This document shows positions 1-11,169 of a stretch of 64,000 nucleotides of DNA, in pieces. A program made the position numbers and the translations under genes. Origin of the DNA: Megalonaias nervosa (taxonomy: Eukaryota > Mollusca > Bivalvia > Unionida > Unionidae); contig JAECUM010093716.1 of the NCBI GenBank assembly GCA_016617855.1, positions 35,516 through 99,515 of the forward strand. Direction: 5' to 3'. Under the pieces are notes generated by a model that ran no database searches, was not told where the DNA came from, and saw only the letters and a program-made list of their open reading frames with translations. Position 1 is the stretch's first letter. Every line of letters starts with the position of its first letter.

Positions 1-929
1 GGTCTCATATTATATTCCATTATTATTTACTCTTTGAGCCAATGGGAAGTTTGAGCTCTGTCCACTGGTCGCTATATCCTGTCTCCTAGCAACCAGTCAA
101 ACCCCACCACCACCAGCACCAAACAGCCAATGGAGATTTGGGGCTATTATCTGTTTCAACCTTTATCTATACTCCATTAGTATGAACAAACTCCTATCCT
201 TTCACTTTTACTTAAGTAGTGTAAAGACCAATTACACTTAACAATGCAGGTAAGATAGTTACCATATATACTCACATGTAAGACATGTCCAAATGCAAAC
301 TGCACAGCCCCAGATCTTCATCACATAATGCGCCGGAAGATCTGGGTCTGTGCAGTTTGTTAGGAGTCATCATTTGAACAAACAGCACATATCCTGATCT
401 GCAGGTGCATTATGCTACAGAATCTTTGTTGCTTGCAGTTTGACTCAACTTGTCAGTGAATATATATGTTAATCTTCTATACAGCATATTTTTCTGATTA
501 CTCTATGGTCTATGTACAGCCAGCTGTGACCCATTTTCTACAAGGGACACTGATGCTACAGTCTCCCTCTCGTTTCTTTTTGTTCATTATGATCTGAATT
601 AACAAAATAAATTATTTGGTAATAATGGACACCTCCACAGCAACATATTCTGAACTTAAAAACATTATTCATGTTGACATAGCAGATGTATTTTCTACTT
701 AATGAAAAAATAGGCATATACATGTACTGGAAAATCTGCAACTACATACATAAGAGAGCTAAGCAATAAACTGTCATTATTTTGCCACATCTGGTGAGTC
801 ATGCAGGTGGTACTGACTCAACAAAAAAGAGGATATAAGTTGTGGAATATGGCCATAATCCAGTGTTAGGCATTAGAAAATTTAGTATCATTTCTTTCAG
901 CGTATTAGTATATTGTTTCATATATACAT
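1..929. other. Intergenic, no gene recognised
   Basis: AT-rich sequence with only short open frames that resemble no family I know. The one clear structure is the hairpin at 297-358. Confidence 0.5.
297..358. repeat. Inverted repeat, 23-base arms
   Basis: The arms at 297-319 and 336-358 are reverse complements apart from one or two positions and enclose a 16-base loop. Both arms include AGATCTGGG/CCCAGATCT. A related segment, containing GCACAGACCCAGATCT and later GATCTGCAGGT, appears near 50315-50400, so this is probably part of a dispersed repeat rather than a unique regulatory site. Confidence 0.6.
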
Positions 930-1011
930 TAAAAATAGCTGAGTGGTCTAAAGCGTTCACTGTTAAGGATCATTGCCATCTCACCTCTATTTGCATGGGT
1001 TTGAGCCTCAG

Positions 1012-1014
<3 letters not shown>
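930..1014 (+). mobile_element. tRNA-derived SINE, 5' fragment (CAA-tailed family)
   Basis: This matches the tRNA-like head of the fuller copies at 33696 and 54343: an A-box-like GAGTGGTCTAAAGC, the shared stretch ATCATTGCCATCTCACCTCT, and a B-box-like GGGTTTGAGCCT. The SINE body is absent and the sequence runs straight into a CA/TA/GA microsatellite. Confidence 0.7.

Positions 1015-1108
<94 letters not shown>
1014..1108. repeat. Compound microsatellite (CA)n(TA)n(GA)n
   Basis: Uninterrupted CA, then TA, then GA dinucleotide runs directly after the SINE head. The long open frames here are only dinucleotide translation. Confidence 0.95.
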
Positions 1109-1887
1109 AAGGGAAGGGAGAGAGAGGGAGGGACTTGAAAAGAGAGTGTTCATCACTGGTCATACCAATGTCATGCATTATTTCATTTACACTGATTATC
1201 CAGATTATTTTATATTTTAACAGTATTCCCTAAATGTTTACTTACTTCAATATACATGTATCTAAATCAAACTGATTTGCAAATCACAATGCCTACAAAG
1301 AGCAGAGTAATAAAAAAGGCAGACACAAGCACAATCCAATATAATCTGATACCATTGTAATTTTAATGGTCCTATGAATAATTACTTTATGTTTTTAAAG
1401 TAAAATTAAATGTAATTAGGAAAGATGGGGTGTGAGTGACATACAAAGAAAGATAGCTCATTCTTACACCTGGATCTTGTTACATAAGTGCCGCTGTGAC
1501 AATAGGAAATATATCCCAAACTTATCATACTTTATTTGCCTAATCAAGACATTCTGTTGTCCATGCCTTGGAAACTACCAGACAATCAATGAACAAAGGT
1601 AACTTAGTCGATGATAAAAGTTCATAGTGCAGGAAAATGTAGCAATAATGCCCTTTAAAATTAAATAAAACATGGAAATTTATTTAAACAAAGTTTTCAG
1701 ATTTAATTTACAGAGGAATTCTGAAATCTGAATATTGGTAAAAAAAAAAAGGACTGAAATGCACAAGCCATCAGAAAATCACACTTGAAATATGTGATTC
1801 TTCATTTTATAAATTTCTTTTACCTTTCTTGACATATAAAAAATTTTGCTTATGGACATTATGATTACATTCCTCCATTTGATGAAA

Positions 1888-2147
1888 ATTGGGGGAAAAT
1901 GTGCTTATTATTAAAACCGAGTATTTTGGGGGGAAAATGTGCTATTATGCTTATTAAAACTGAGTATTTTGGGGGGAAAATGTGCTATTATGCTTATTAA
2001 AACTGTGTATTTTGGGGGGAAAATGTGCTTATTATGCTTGTTAAAACTGAGTCTTTTGGGGGGGAAAATGTGCTTATTATGCTTATTAAAACTGAGTATT
2101 TTGGGGGGAAAATGTGTTTATTATGCTTATTAAAACTGAGTATTTTT
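1888..2147. repeat. Minisatellite, unit about 46-48 bp, about 6 copies
   Basis: Each unit contains GGGGAAAATGTGCTTATTA followed by ATGCTTATTAAAACTGAGTATTTT. The repeat gives an apparently coding frame by chance, but there is no reason to call a gene. Confidence 0.9.
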
Positions 2148-2159
2148 GGGGAAATTATA

Positions 2160-3960
2160 TTTTTCATTCAGGCAGTTCTAAGGTAAATTATGATATTTAC
2201 AATCACTTATTCAAAATATCAATTTGATATAAATAAGAGAAGGGATCATACAGATACTGGGGTTACAAGTGTGCTCATCATCTGCACCTCATTTTGTTCC
2301 CCCTTTTTTTTATTTTACTGTGTCGCAGAAATATTGTGAATGCACAAAAATTGTTGATAGGCAAAAATAGTTTACATCTCATATGTGTTCTGTTAAGTTA
2401 AAAATTTGATTATCCTCGTACGAAATAAATTGTATTCACTAATCAATTAATTAATTTACTTAACATGTATGTTTTATTCATTATTTCTATATAAATCCAG
2501 GTATATACCTACTTGTTTGATGTTTAAACAAAAAATGTTACCGAATCAGTAAATGAATGAACACATGAATGAAAGTGAAGATATTCAAGTTATGACCTCT
2601 TCCAAGTGTCATGTTTGATAAGACAAACCTTTATTTAAAAAATTGTTTTTGTAAACAATCTGTTGAATTAGTTAAATAATTCAAAATTTAAAACAACTTT
2701 ATAAATAACTGAGGAAAAGAAAATCATCCAATAAAAAAACAGACAAATACTACAGAAAAAGGACCAAATTATAACAACATTTAAACACTTGGCCAGGCAA
2801 AAACTGATTTACAGCAATGCATTGTCAACTTTAATTACTTATGTAAATAAATGACAGTTCAAGTACATGTGTACAAACGCATTATCTACAGCATAGTTCA
2901 ACGTGCTGGGAAATATCAGTATTACAACAGCATAAAGTCACATGATATGAACGTGACTGCACCCTAAAAACTATATATTTGTAAAACCTATATTAAACAT
3001 GATCCCACTGATTTTGTCTCAATATGCCTTTTTGATAAAAGCAAAATAAGCATGCTTGCTAGTGACTCTACCTGAAAAGAGCCACTAGTAGTATATGTAC
3101 TTAGAAGTCGGGGTCCAACAGCAAACATGACAGATCCAGATACGCTATCATATAATGCACTTTTAAGTGTATATACACAGTATACACTGGTTATATGGGG
3201 CAGTAATAGTGTAATTATAAAAAAGATAAAAATTCATCTGCGTGTACAGAACCCTGATGCAGCACTGGACACACATATATATAATGCAGAATATTATTTT
3301 TGCCGATTCTTTTGTCCATCAAGCAATGAGTGTTAATCTAAAATTTTGACATAAAACTAGCACGTGTGAAGTAGACCTATTTCCAGAGAAAGCGACAAAG
3401 GTCAAATGGTCTAAAGTTTGGTAAAAGGCAATAGAAAACTTTGTGCATATGAAGCCAGCAATGCCTTGTAGAGTGTAAATTCCCTTGAAACAAAGCATGA
3501 TGTAAACAAAATGTCTTTTCTTAGTAAACTCGTCCAACATTACTGTGAAAATGTCTTTTGTTTTGTGAACTCATCCAACGTTACTGTGATCACCAGCATT
3601 GTTTTTCTCCCCAAGAACTATAATGGGATGGCTGAATATAATGTTATTTATCCAATAACCAACCACTTCCCACAATCATTCAAAAATTACTTATAAAAGG
3701 CATTCAATGTTCACTTTAAAAAATATTGCAAATAAAAGTGATTTTGCAAAATATGAAATAATCGTTGTGATTTACACTTTACATAGCTATTACATGCATT
3801 AGTAAAATATTGTAGATATTCCAGGTCATGTAAATATACTGACCATTTATGAACACTGGTGTATTTGTGACCTAGATGGGTTAGTTTCCTAAACACTACA
3901 TGGCACTTAGACAGCTGTGTGGTAAATCCCATCTAAGTCATTCTCAAACATTTCACAGCA
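2160..3960. other. Intergenic, nothing recognised
   Basis: AT-rich DNA with several 60-75 codon frames on both strands, none with recognisable motifs. A short duplicated phrase, AAAATGTCTTTT(C/G)TT..GT(A/G)AACTC(G/A)TCCAAC, occurs at about 3509-3540 and 3547-3580. Confidence 0.4.
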
Positions 3961-3975
3961 AAATTATATGGTTGC

Positions 3976-4390
3976 CTCAAGTAGCTGTCGCTAATAAAAA
4001 GCTGTCCACGAAGTTCAAAACTCTCGCTCCCCTTAATGGTACGAGTAACCTTCTCGATACATGGGTGAAGACACTTGGTGCATTCTGGACCCCGATTGGC
4101 ATGATTAAGCATTGGTATTTACCAGCTGGAGTTGCAAAGGCAATTCTTGCTCTGTCTTTGCTTTGGACTGGAATCTGCCAATATCCTTCTGACAGGTCAA
4201 TTTTTGCTTAACATTTTGCATTGGTCACTCCAGCAAATATGGACTCAGAATCTGGTAATATTTCTACCTGAAATTCTGGTATCCTGTTTAATTTCCTATA
4301 ATCAACATAAAATCTGCGAGTGCCGCCTGTTTTATGCACCAAAACAACGGGAGAGCTACATGCTGATTCAGCTAGTTCTATGTCTCCCAA
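3976..4390 (-). pseudogene. Reverse transcriptase fragment (Ty3/gypsy)
   Basis: One minus-strand frame carries RT landmarks in order: SSPVVLVHKTGG, FYVDYRKLN, KIDLSEGYWQIP, then a segment ending FVDSFLLAT. The last corresponds to the catalytic Y/F-x-D-D box, but the second Asp is Ser, so the enzyme would be inactive. One in-frame TAA interrupts the frame at 4208-4210, and another stop closes it near 3977. No RNase H is visible downstream. The RT lies 3' of the integrase in the same orientation. Confidence 0.8.
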
Positions 4391-4519
4391 GTTGATAATA
4401 GCATGAATTTCATTTCAGATAGTTTCTAATTTCTATTGTGTTAGTGGATATGGTTTTAAATATTGTTCTGACGTTAATGTCTTGTCAAGAACAATGTTGA
4501 CACAGGTTTCTTCCCTTGT

Positions 4520-4933
4520 CTAAGGACAACTAGGAAGTACAACAACCTCTCCTCTGTTGTTGGGTTCTTCAGTCACAACTGTAATAACCAAGAACTCTGT
4601 CTCTCTTTCGCGATAATGTTTAAGAAAGTTGATATGGTACACTTCTCTTTGTCTCCTACCCAGACAAGGTAATTCTGTCCACCCTTCTTCTCTGTTACAA
4701 TGAATGGTTCCCTTCAAGAGAGCTAAAGTTTGTTGTGCTCTAACAGCAACAACTGCAACACTGTCACCCACCTTGAACTGTCGCTCCTTCGTCCTTCTGT
4801 TGCAATACCTGGTTTGATGTCCCCCTGCATCTTGGAGAGTCTTCTGGGCAAAGTTACAAACTTCCTCCAGCTTGTTGTGGAGATCAACAATAATACTGAT
4901 ATATTGTACATACTTCCTTGGATTCTTGTTCAT
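4520..4933 (-). pseudogene. Integrase C-terminal module (GPY/F-like region)
   Basis: An open frame of about 137 codons. It contains a Lys-Val-Gly-Asp-Ser motif followed by Val-rich residues, and later REVYHINFLKHY, the usual end of the post-core module in Ty3/gypsy integrases. It follows the integrase core almost directly, with a frameshift at about 4935. After a stop at its 3' end, the next ~130 bp still read as the lead-in to the RT. Confidence 0.75.
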
Positions 4934-4937
4934 CCAT

Positions 4938-5606
4938 TTACAACTGTTTCAGTACAGTCATGGGTCCCTTTGCTGTTCTTCCATAAACTAATTCAAAAGG
5001 TAAAAATCCTAATCTAGCTTGTGGTCCTTCGCAGTACACAAAAAGTATCACAAGGAGGTATCGATCCCAATTCCTGGGTCGACCTTCACAAAGCTTTCTC
5101 AGAACTTGCTTAAGGGTCCCAATTAAACGCTCTACTAGACCACTGCACTGCAGATGACATGGCGTGGTAGTCATGTGTCTAATGGACAGTAACTGGTTTA
5201 CCTTGTCCATCACCTGGATCACAAACTGCATCCCCTGGTAAGTTTGTAACTCTTTAGGAACACCATCTCTCCACCAAACTCCTAACAAGACCTTAGCCAC
5301 TGTAACTGAGTCTATGTCTTTTAATGCAATGGTCTCCAGTCATCAGGTGGCATAATCAACTATTGTTAATACATCACGATTTCCACTCTCCGACGCAGGC
5401 TTTATCGGCCCAAGACAATCCATCGCCACCTTCAAGAAAGGCTCATCAACCAGTGGGGTGGTTCCTAATGGCACTGGGCAATGGGAGGTCTTAGGTGCCA
5501 CCTGCTGACACTTGTCACATGAGAAACAATACTGCCACACATCCTCATACACACCTGACCAATAGAACTCCCTCACTAGATTCTCTATAGTCTTCACCAC
5601 ATCCAT
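4938..5606 (-). pseudogene. Integrase: zinc-binding domain plus rve core
   Basis: Two minus-strand frames. The first (5606-5343) has CFSCDKCQQ, the Cys pair of the H2C2 zinc domain, then the start of the catalytic core with an Asp in KVAMDCLGP. The second (5300-4938) continues with the region of the second Asp, which is degraded, and the catalytic-Glu region GLVERLIGTLKQVLRKL. The break at 5300-5343 is a frameshift or stop. The family integrates retroelement cDNA; this copy cannot be active. Confidence 0.85.
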
Positions 5607-5879
5607 GTGGCTTCCAAGTAGACCCTAATGTGCCTACTTGAGCACTTCTGCTAGCTTAGCTCTAAACACAAAAACCTTCTTAAATGTATCTTAAATGACC
5701 ATTTCCTGGCAAACCAGTACAAGATAAACTGTTGAAACACAAACTTCACTTTGCTGTCTGGAAGTTTCTGTATGGACTCTTTTGCGTACCTGTGTACCTT
5801 ACTGACAGAAATCTTTCTCCTAATTATTCCCAACTTGCCAGGTAGAAAACTGTAGATGGGCGAAGTTATGGATCTCAGC

Positions 5880-6480
5880 AGCTTGGACCATGACTTTCGC
5901 TTCATATATACCTCGGATCAACAGACCCTACATGAACAGGTGTACAGGTCACAGGGTTAGGCAGTGGCAACACATACCTACAACCTAGGATCACATCACG
6001 AGACAATCCCAACAAACATGCTGCTTCATTTCACCCTTTCGCATATGGCGAGTCTAGGAAAATGTTCACGACTGGGAGTGAATCTTTAGTCCTGTTAGCA
6101 AATGGGACTTCCGTTGTCTCACCTGTATAATTTCTAGGCTTGACATATTTACTATCAATCAAGACCGGTTAACTACAGCAGGTATCATTCAGCATGGTTG
6201 CCATCTCAACATTTTCTGTAGCTACCATGGTGTTCATCACCTCCACTGCTTTTCACTTCTTAACAATATGAGGAGTTATTGCATTAATTGTTGTTGGACG
6301 ATACTTTCTTAAATCCTTAATAAAATGGTCTGGCTTGCTGCAGCAGTAGCACAGGAACTCTCCTTGTGCCAAAGGGTACCCAAATTCAGCTAACCTGCCC
6401 CTTAGTAACCTAACTCATCCTTATCAATCAACTTAAATTTCCTGACAAACTGTCTGTCTGTCGCCATCCTAGTCTACTTG
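5880..6480 (-). pseudogene. Gag zinc knuckle and aspartic-protease-like remnant
   Basis: In the 6400-6300 interval the minus strand reads FLCYCCSKPDHFIKD, a CCHC-type knuckle whose last Cys is lost. From about 6250 to 5930 a frame broken by stops contains VKPRNYTGETTEVPFANRT and later GCRYVLPLP, which resemble the retropepsin-to-linker part of gypsy polyproteins. The position fits gag-protease upstream of the integrase. The protease Asp-Thr/Ser-Gly box itself is not intact. Confidence 0.55.
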
Positions 6481-6677
6481 TACAGTGTCACAAGAACTAA
6501 GTTCTCTACCAGCTCTAGTCCTACTGCCCTGCTCAAAAATAGCACCACACATATTTACCTGCGTCTGGTATGGCCCTACCTATGGACTCACTTAAACTGG
6601 ACTATCTCTCGAATGAACAATCAATAAACGGAATGACAGTACAAGCCTGAATTTCCCCCAAAATTCAGCATAAAGTT

Positions 6678-6820
6678 TATACACCCAACAAGGCATAACT
6701 ACTATACTATTGCAGGCTTACCTAATTAATCCTTCTTACAAGAGAATAAGCTTATGCACCCAACAAGGTGTAACTATTATTGCAGACTTGCCTAATTAAC
6801 CCATCTTACAAGAGAATACT
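6678..6820. repeat. Direct tandem duplication, about 73-bp unit x2
   Basis: TTATACACCCAACAAGG...CTTACAAGAGAATA at 6678-6748 recurs as CTTATGCACCCAACAAGG...CTTACAAGAGAATA at 6751-6819. It sits just upstream, in element orientation, of the gypsy gag remnant and could be part of its leader or LTR. Confidence 0.75.
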
Positions 6821-6839
6821 AAGGTAATTTCCCCCTCCA

Positions 6840-7990
6840 TTAAAAAAATTCAAAATATGACCCTTCCTCCCCAATGCATGAAATTACAGCAACGACATGT
6901 CTCAATCCCTTACAATTTTATCATCACAACATGAAAAGAAATGGCAAGAAAATGGCATGCACTGAATATATAAAATAGACAGGCAATGGTATGAGTCACT
7001 GATATTTCTTAACAAGCAATACATAATACAAAAATATCACTTTTTGGTAACATTCTATCCTATATTTGCTCATACTATTTGCCTGATTAAAATGTTAAAA
7101 TCCCAAGACGAAATTTTTTTGTGTGGGGGGGAATTGTGGTGCTTTGGTTATCATTATCTTGGAGATGATTGACCATGGTGTTATTGCCCAGATCGAGCAA
7201 ACAATAAAATAAAATATGATATTAATGGATGGAATAACAGAGATGTGAGCAAAGATATCTAATACAACAATGTTAGCCCCCATATGTAAAATATAACAGT
7301 TTAATCAATTACATAAACAAAATGAAATCAAACATGACATTTGAATGACACACTTCCTCTTCGAAACAAAATCACAAAATATATGCGAATTAAAATTAGC
7401 TGTTCTGTTATACCAATAAAACAAATTTCATCACAGGATCGAGTGAATGATTGAACTCAAACTGCCAGCATGGCAGCATAACCTGTTTGCTTCTGGTCCT
7501 TTCCATATCACTGTTGGTGACAGGTCAGCATTGCCATATTTCTTTTCCTTCTCTCTCTCTCCATCCTCTTTGGGTCCTCTACCGTAACTTGGTTGCAGTC
7601 TGCACTCCTTCCCACTGTGTAGCACAGGTATGGAGTTATTTTTCCCCTTGTTCTTCCCCAAGACTTGCTCCCTTTCCTATGAAACCAAATCTCTGTGTCC
7701 CTCTACTTTCCCGACACTTGTCCCTTGCACACTTTTAATGAGAAAAGTACTTTTTACTGATCTTGAAGACAGCTTCCCCTTCCACAGAGAAACTTGTACT
7801 GCTGAATTTTGCAAGGAAATTACTTAAAACCTTGAATTATGCCTGGGTCACAAATGCCCCTGTTCAGCTTAGCCAATCAGGATTAACTTACTCAAACTGC
7901 CAAAATTGTATCACTCCCATCAAAGTCAGAATAATTCTCTCTAGTCCACCTTTATTAATAACTATTCTGGTAAATATCATTTTATGACAC
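6840..7990. other. No gene recognised
   Basis: Open frames of 60-95 codons exist on both strands at 7431-7987 but show no known motif. The sequence may include the unrecognised 5' LTR of the neighbouring gypsy relic. Confidence 0.35.
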
Positions 7991-7991
7991 A

Positions 7992-8155
7992 TATCATATA
8001 TACTCACGTATAAGCCCATTCGCGTATAAGCTGACCCCCCAACTTGACTAGGTAAAAATAGGAAAAATTGCATGACCCGCAGATAAGCCAACCCCCCTTC
8101 TTCAAGGCTTTATTTTTTCCTAAATTCTTCGGCTTATACGCGAGTATATACGGTA
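7992..8155. mobile_element. MITE with CGTATAAGCC-type terminal inverted repeats, copy 1
   Basis: The left end (ATATATACTCACGTATAAGCC) and right end (GGCTTATACGCGAGTATATACGG) form inverted repeats of about 25 bp. The interior is nearly the same as copy 2 at 8168-8317. Copy 1 has an extra partial duplication of the left terminus (CGCGTATAAGCTGACC at about 8020). Confidence 0.8.
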
Positions 8156-8167
8156 CATAACAGTGCC

Positions 8168-8317
8168 TACCGTATATACTTGCGTATAAGCCGACCCCCC
8201 CCCACTTGAGAAGGTAAAAATAGGAAAAAATGCATGACCTGCAGATAAGCTGACCCCCTTCTTCAAGGCTTTATTTTTTTCCTAAATTCTTCGGCTTATA
8301 CGCGAGTATATACGGTA
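8168..8317. mobile_element. MITE with CGTATAAGCC-type terminal inverted repeats, copy 2
   Basis: A 150-bp non-coding element beginning CCGTATATAC and ending GTATATACGG, bounded by TA on both sides. This looks like a TA target duplication, as in Tc1/mariner-type insertions. The terminal repeats extend about 25 bp inward. It lies 12 bp from copy 1 in the same orientation. Confidence 0.85.
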
Positions 8318-9520
8318 TTTCAAATGGCCCAAGATTTCCTAATATTTGTCTTGGGCTTATCTCAGCTTTGTCATTTCCTCAACTTGACCCAATGTTAACA
8401 TATCTGTTGGACCATTATTCTACTGGGTCCTGATTAAAATTCTCTCACATCCAAAGCGAACACAGATTAACCATTGCAAACTACCAATTTATTGTGAGCA
8501 TTGCCCATACATCAATCTTAATGGTTATGTGTCACACTGACCACAACAAAATGTGCTGCAACAAAACATCTACAAAAGTGTTACATACGTGCCTGCTGAT
8601 ATGAGTACTGGTACCTGTTAGTGAAGATGACTTTTTACAATACTACAGTACACATATCATGCACTGTCTACTCAATCTGGTGGACATGGGTACAAGGTAG
8701 GGGATTAGGTGTCCACTATGAATAGTGCATATCTGGTTGATGTCCCCTTATTCTTGTGGACATCAACTCAATCTAGTGGAACTTGCTCCACTAAACAAAC
8801 AGATGTGTGAAACCACTACACGGTTTAGTTTATTCTGAATGCAACAGGTTTCAATTTCACACCTTTACCTGTACAAACTATATAGTAGTAACATTTATTG
8901 TGGTGTTTAGCAGTGACCTAGCTAGGCATACACACAGATAAATGTGCATAACATAGACAAAATACCACATTTTACATTTTCTGAAATGTAGGTTGGTGGG
9001 AGGAACTAATTTTAATTATGCAACACTTATCCATCGCTACTGCACAGCTATGACTTTTTCGTGTCAAAAATCTCTTGCATGCAATGTGAATACATCCTTC
9101 CCCAGTGTGGAGAATTGTCACTTGTGCACCTTTTTGATGCACATGCATAGAAACATTCATACATGTATTTTTCATACACAATTATGTCAATACATCAGAG
9201 TGGGGTGGGAGGATGGCTTTCGGCAATAGCGATGGGTAAATAATGCATAATTAAAATCAGTTTACCTCCCTCCAAAAAAACCCCAATATTTTAATATAAT
9301 GCATTGCTACTGTACAGCTGGATGTATCAGTAAGATGTGAGGGCTAATGTGTTAAACTGTCAAGAACACAGAGAAATGGAAAGTACTCACGATCAAAGGA
9401 GAGATCCATTTTACGGAGTGTTGGCATCTCTCTGGGCCACATGTGCTGCAACTACAGTATTGGTCCCAGAGAAAAAATGCCTGCACTTTGTTGTACTAAT
9501 GAGCAGAGGTAGAAAGATAA
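8318..9520. other. No gene recognised
   Basis: Unique-looking AT-rich sequence. The 60-80 codon frames around 8972-9229 and 9337-9525 overlap on opposite strands and carry no recognisable motif. Confidence 0.35.
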
Positions 9521-9524
9521 GATA

Positions 9525-10300
9525 GAATGGGATCACCAAAATGTTACCTTCATGACGTCCTACAAGGAAGAATGATTCAGACAGGCCCATGAAGCAATGA
9601 CAGCTCGAACCTCACGGGCTTTTAGTTTCATACAGAAATCTCTATCAGTAAGAGACTGATAAGCTCTTGGTGACAATACTTCATTAGAAGATGGAAGCAG
9701 AAATATCAACAGAGCCCTTATAAGGAAGGAAAAGACGTTTCAAACCCTTTCTTTTCCCTTTACAGGCATTTAGACTGAAACATTGTGCCCTAACTGGGAA
9801 TAAAAGCCTATCTCATCCATTTCCAGCACCGATTTGACTGACAATGAGAGTTTCAAATGGTGATGGAGTTACCAAAGGTAACGATTTTTTGGCTAAAAGT
9901 CTTGGTTGACAATGGATTGAAATATAATCATAATTGCCATTAAAGTGGAGACAGACAATGCATGAATCCTGCTGTGTCTACTCGCTGATGTCAAAGTGAC
10001 TGAAAATAGTCTTGAGTGTGAGGTCCTGAAAAGAAGCTTCATAAAGGGGAGTTTAGATAAAGACCATAAAACACATGGTAGGTTCCATCTGCGTGTAAGA
10101 GAGCAGAAGGCACATCTCAGCAGCTCAAAATACTTAATAAGGTCAAGAAAGTGTGAATCCGAACTGATTCCTGAGCCCTAAGAGAACTTAAATGTGTTGG
10201 AAATTGTAGCTCTATAGTCTTTGGTAGCTGATAATGAACATCATTTGTTCTCGAAAAGGAACAAAGGAAATCAGCAACAGAAGTTACAGAGAGATAGCTA
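9525..10300 (-). pseudogene. DIRS tyrosine recombinase remnant
   Basis: Minus-strand frames contain SRHSRIHALSVS (the Arg-containing first catalytic segment), KGLKRLFLPYKGSVDISAS and KAREVRAVIASWA. The last corresponds to the H-x-x-R box, with the His replaced by Arg. At least four stops are present. Tyrosine recombinases resolve circular DIRS intermediates into the genome; this copy is dead. Confidence 0.65.
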
Positions 10301-10399
10301 GAATCAATATCTTTCTGACTACACTAAGCACAGAAAATTCTTGACCTGGGATCGAAGACCTTAGATACTGCAATTCTCATGGCTTGATTTATGCAGCTC

Positions 10400-11165
10400 T
10401 CAACCTAGCCCAAAAATTTTTGTTCTGGCAGATAGATTACCTGAGATGAGCAAAGTATCAAAGTGTAGAATTTGTGGGCAGTTGTGTAGAAGGGACCACC
10501 TGTGTTCCAACAGAAGATCCATCCTGTGCAGAAGAGACCTGGGTTCATCTATCAACAGGTCTAGAAGATCGATGAACCATGATTGTTGAGGCCACAGTGG
10601 GGTTATGAGAATGATATGAGCAGTGGATGTTCTGACTTTTTGCAGAACACGAGTTAACATTTGGAAGGGTGTAAAGGCATACATGAACAGATGATCCCAC
10701 TACAAGCTGAATGCATACAATGCTCATGCTCGTTGATCAAGGACTGGAGAGACATAAAAAGGGAAGTATGTTGTTGAGTCTGGCGGCAAACAAGTCCACC
10801 AAAGACCTTCCCCATAGTGGGAAAAGGGACTCTGTTACGGAGCAGTGACGAGTCGAATCTGTGAGCACTGTTTTGCCTGACCTGGAAGAATGTCCACTAA
10901 AGTGCTCTTCTTCCCTTGAATTTGACAATCTTGGGCGGTGATTTTCTCCAAGGAGGCACAGCGAATTAAGTTCCAGACCTCCATGTAAAAAGAAGGGGCA
11001 TGTGTGCCTCCCTGACATCGGAGATATGCAACAATGGATGTGTTGCCAATGAGACCACAACACATCATACTGTGACTTTGTCGATACACACTTGCAATGC
11101 TAGATATATGGCTTTACTTTCAAGGTTGTTGATATTAAGGGCTGAATTGTCCTGAGTCCTAAGAA
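10400..11165 (-). pseudogene. DIRS RNase H and linker region
   Basis: Frames include INNLESKAIYLALQV (the RNase H Glu-containing strand), IVAYLRCQGGTHAPS (the strand usually following the catalytic Asp) and PLWGRSLVDLFAARLNN. A later frame (10684-10400) has AFTPFQMLTRVLQKV and LITPLWPQQSWF, characteristic of DIRS polyproteins between RNase H and recombinase. Frames change at about 10870 and 10700. Confidence 0.75.
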
Positions 11166-11169
11166 CCTA

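Larger units (their letters stand above)
3970..6830 (-). mobile_element. Degenerate Ty3/gypsy-type LTR retrotransposon with IN-before-RT order
   Basis: On the minus strand the order is zinc-knuckle gag end, protease-like segment, H2C2 zinc domain, integrase core, integrase C-terminal module, then reverse transcriptase. In ordinary Ty3/gypsy elements the integrase follows RT and RNase H. A Ty1/copia-like order within Ty3/gypsy is known for the Gmr1-like group. The connecting sequence between the integrase tail and the RT still reads as the lead-in expected before RT, which argues against a chance join. Many stops and frameshifts show it is dead. LTR boundaries were not found. Confidence 0.75.
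9525..11165 (-). mobile_element. DIRS-type tyrosine-recombinase retrotransposon relic
   Basis: The minus strand holds, in order, an RNase H domain (11165-10740), the RNase H-to-recombinase linker (10690-10400) and a tyrosine recombinase (about 10230-9525). This is the typical 3' half of DIRS elements, which use a tyrosine recombinase instead of an integrase. RT is not visible upstream. Multiple stops and frameshifts mark it as inactive. A related relic lies at 53590-55420 on the opposite strand. Confidence 0.75.

Noticed and set aside
1008..1110. CRISPR-like or other array
   Set aside because: Simple dinucleotide repeats; no spacer-repeat structure anywhere in the window.
842..1233. Open frames of 73-86 codons on both strands
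   Set aside because: They are translations of CA/TA/GA microsatellites and contain only dipeptide runs.
1939..2133. 64-codon frame with repeated CLLKLSILGGK
   Set aside because: Produced by the 46-48 bp minisatellite; no other coding evidence.
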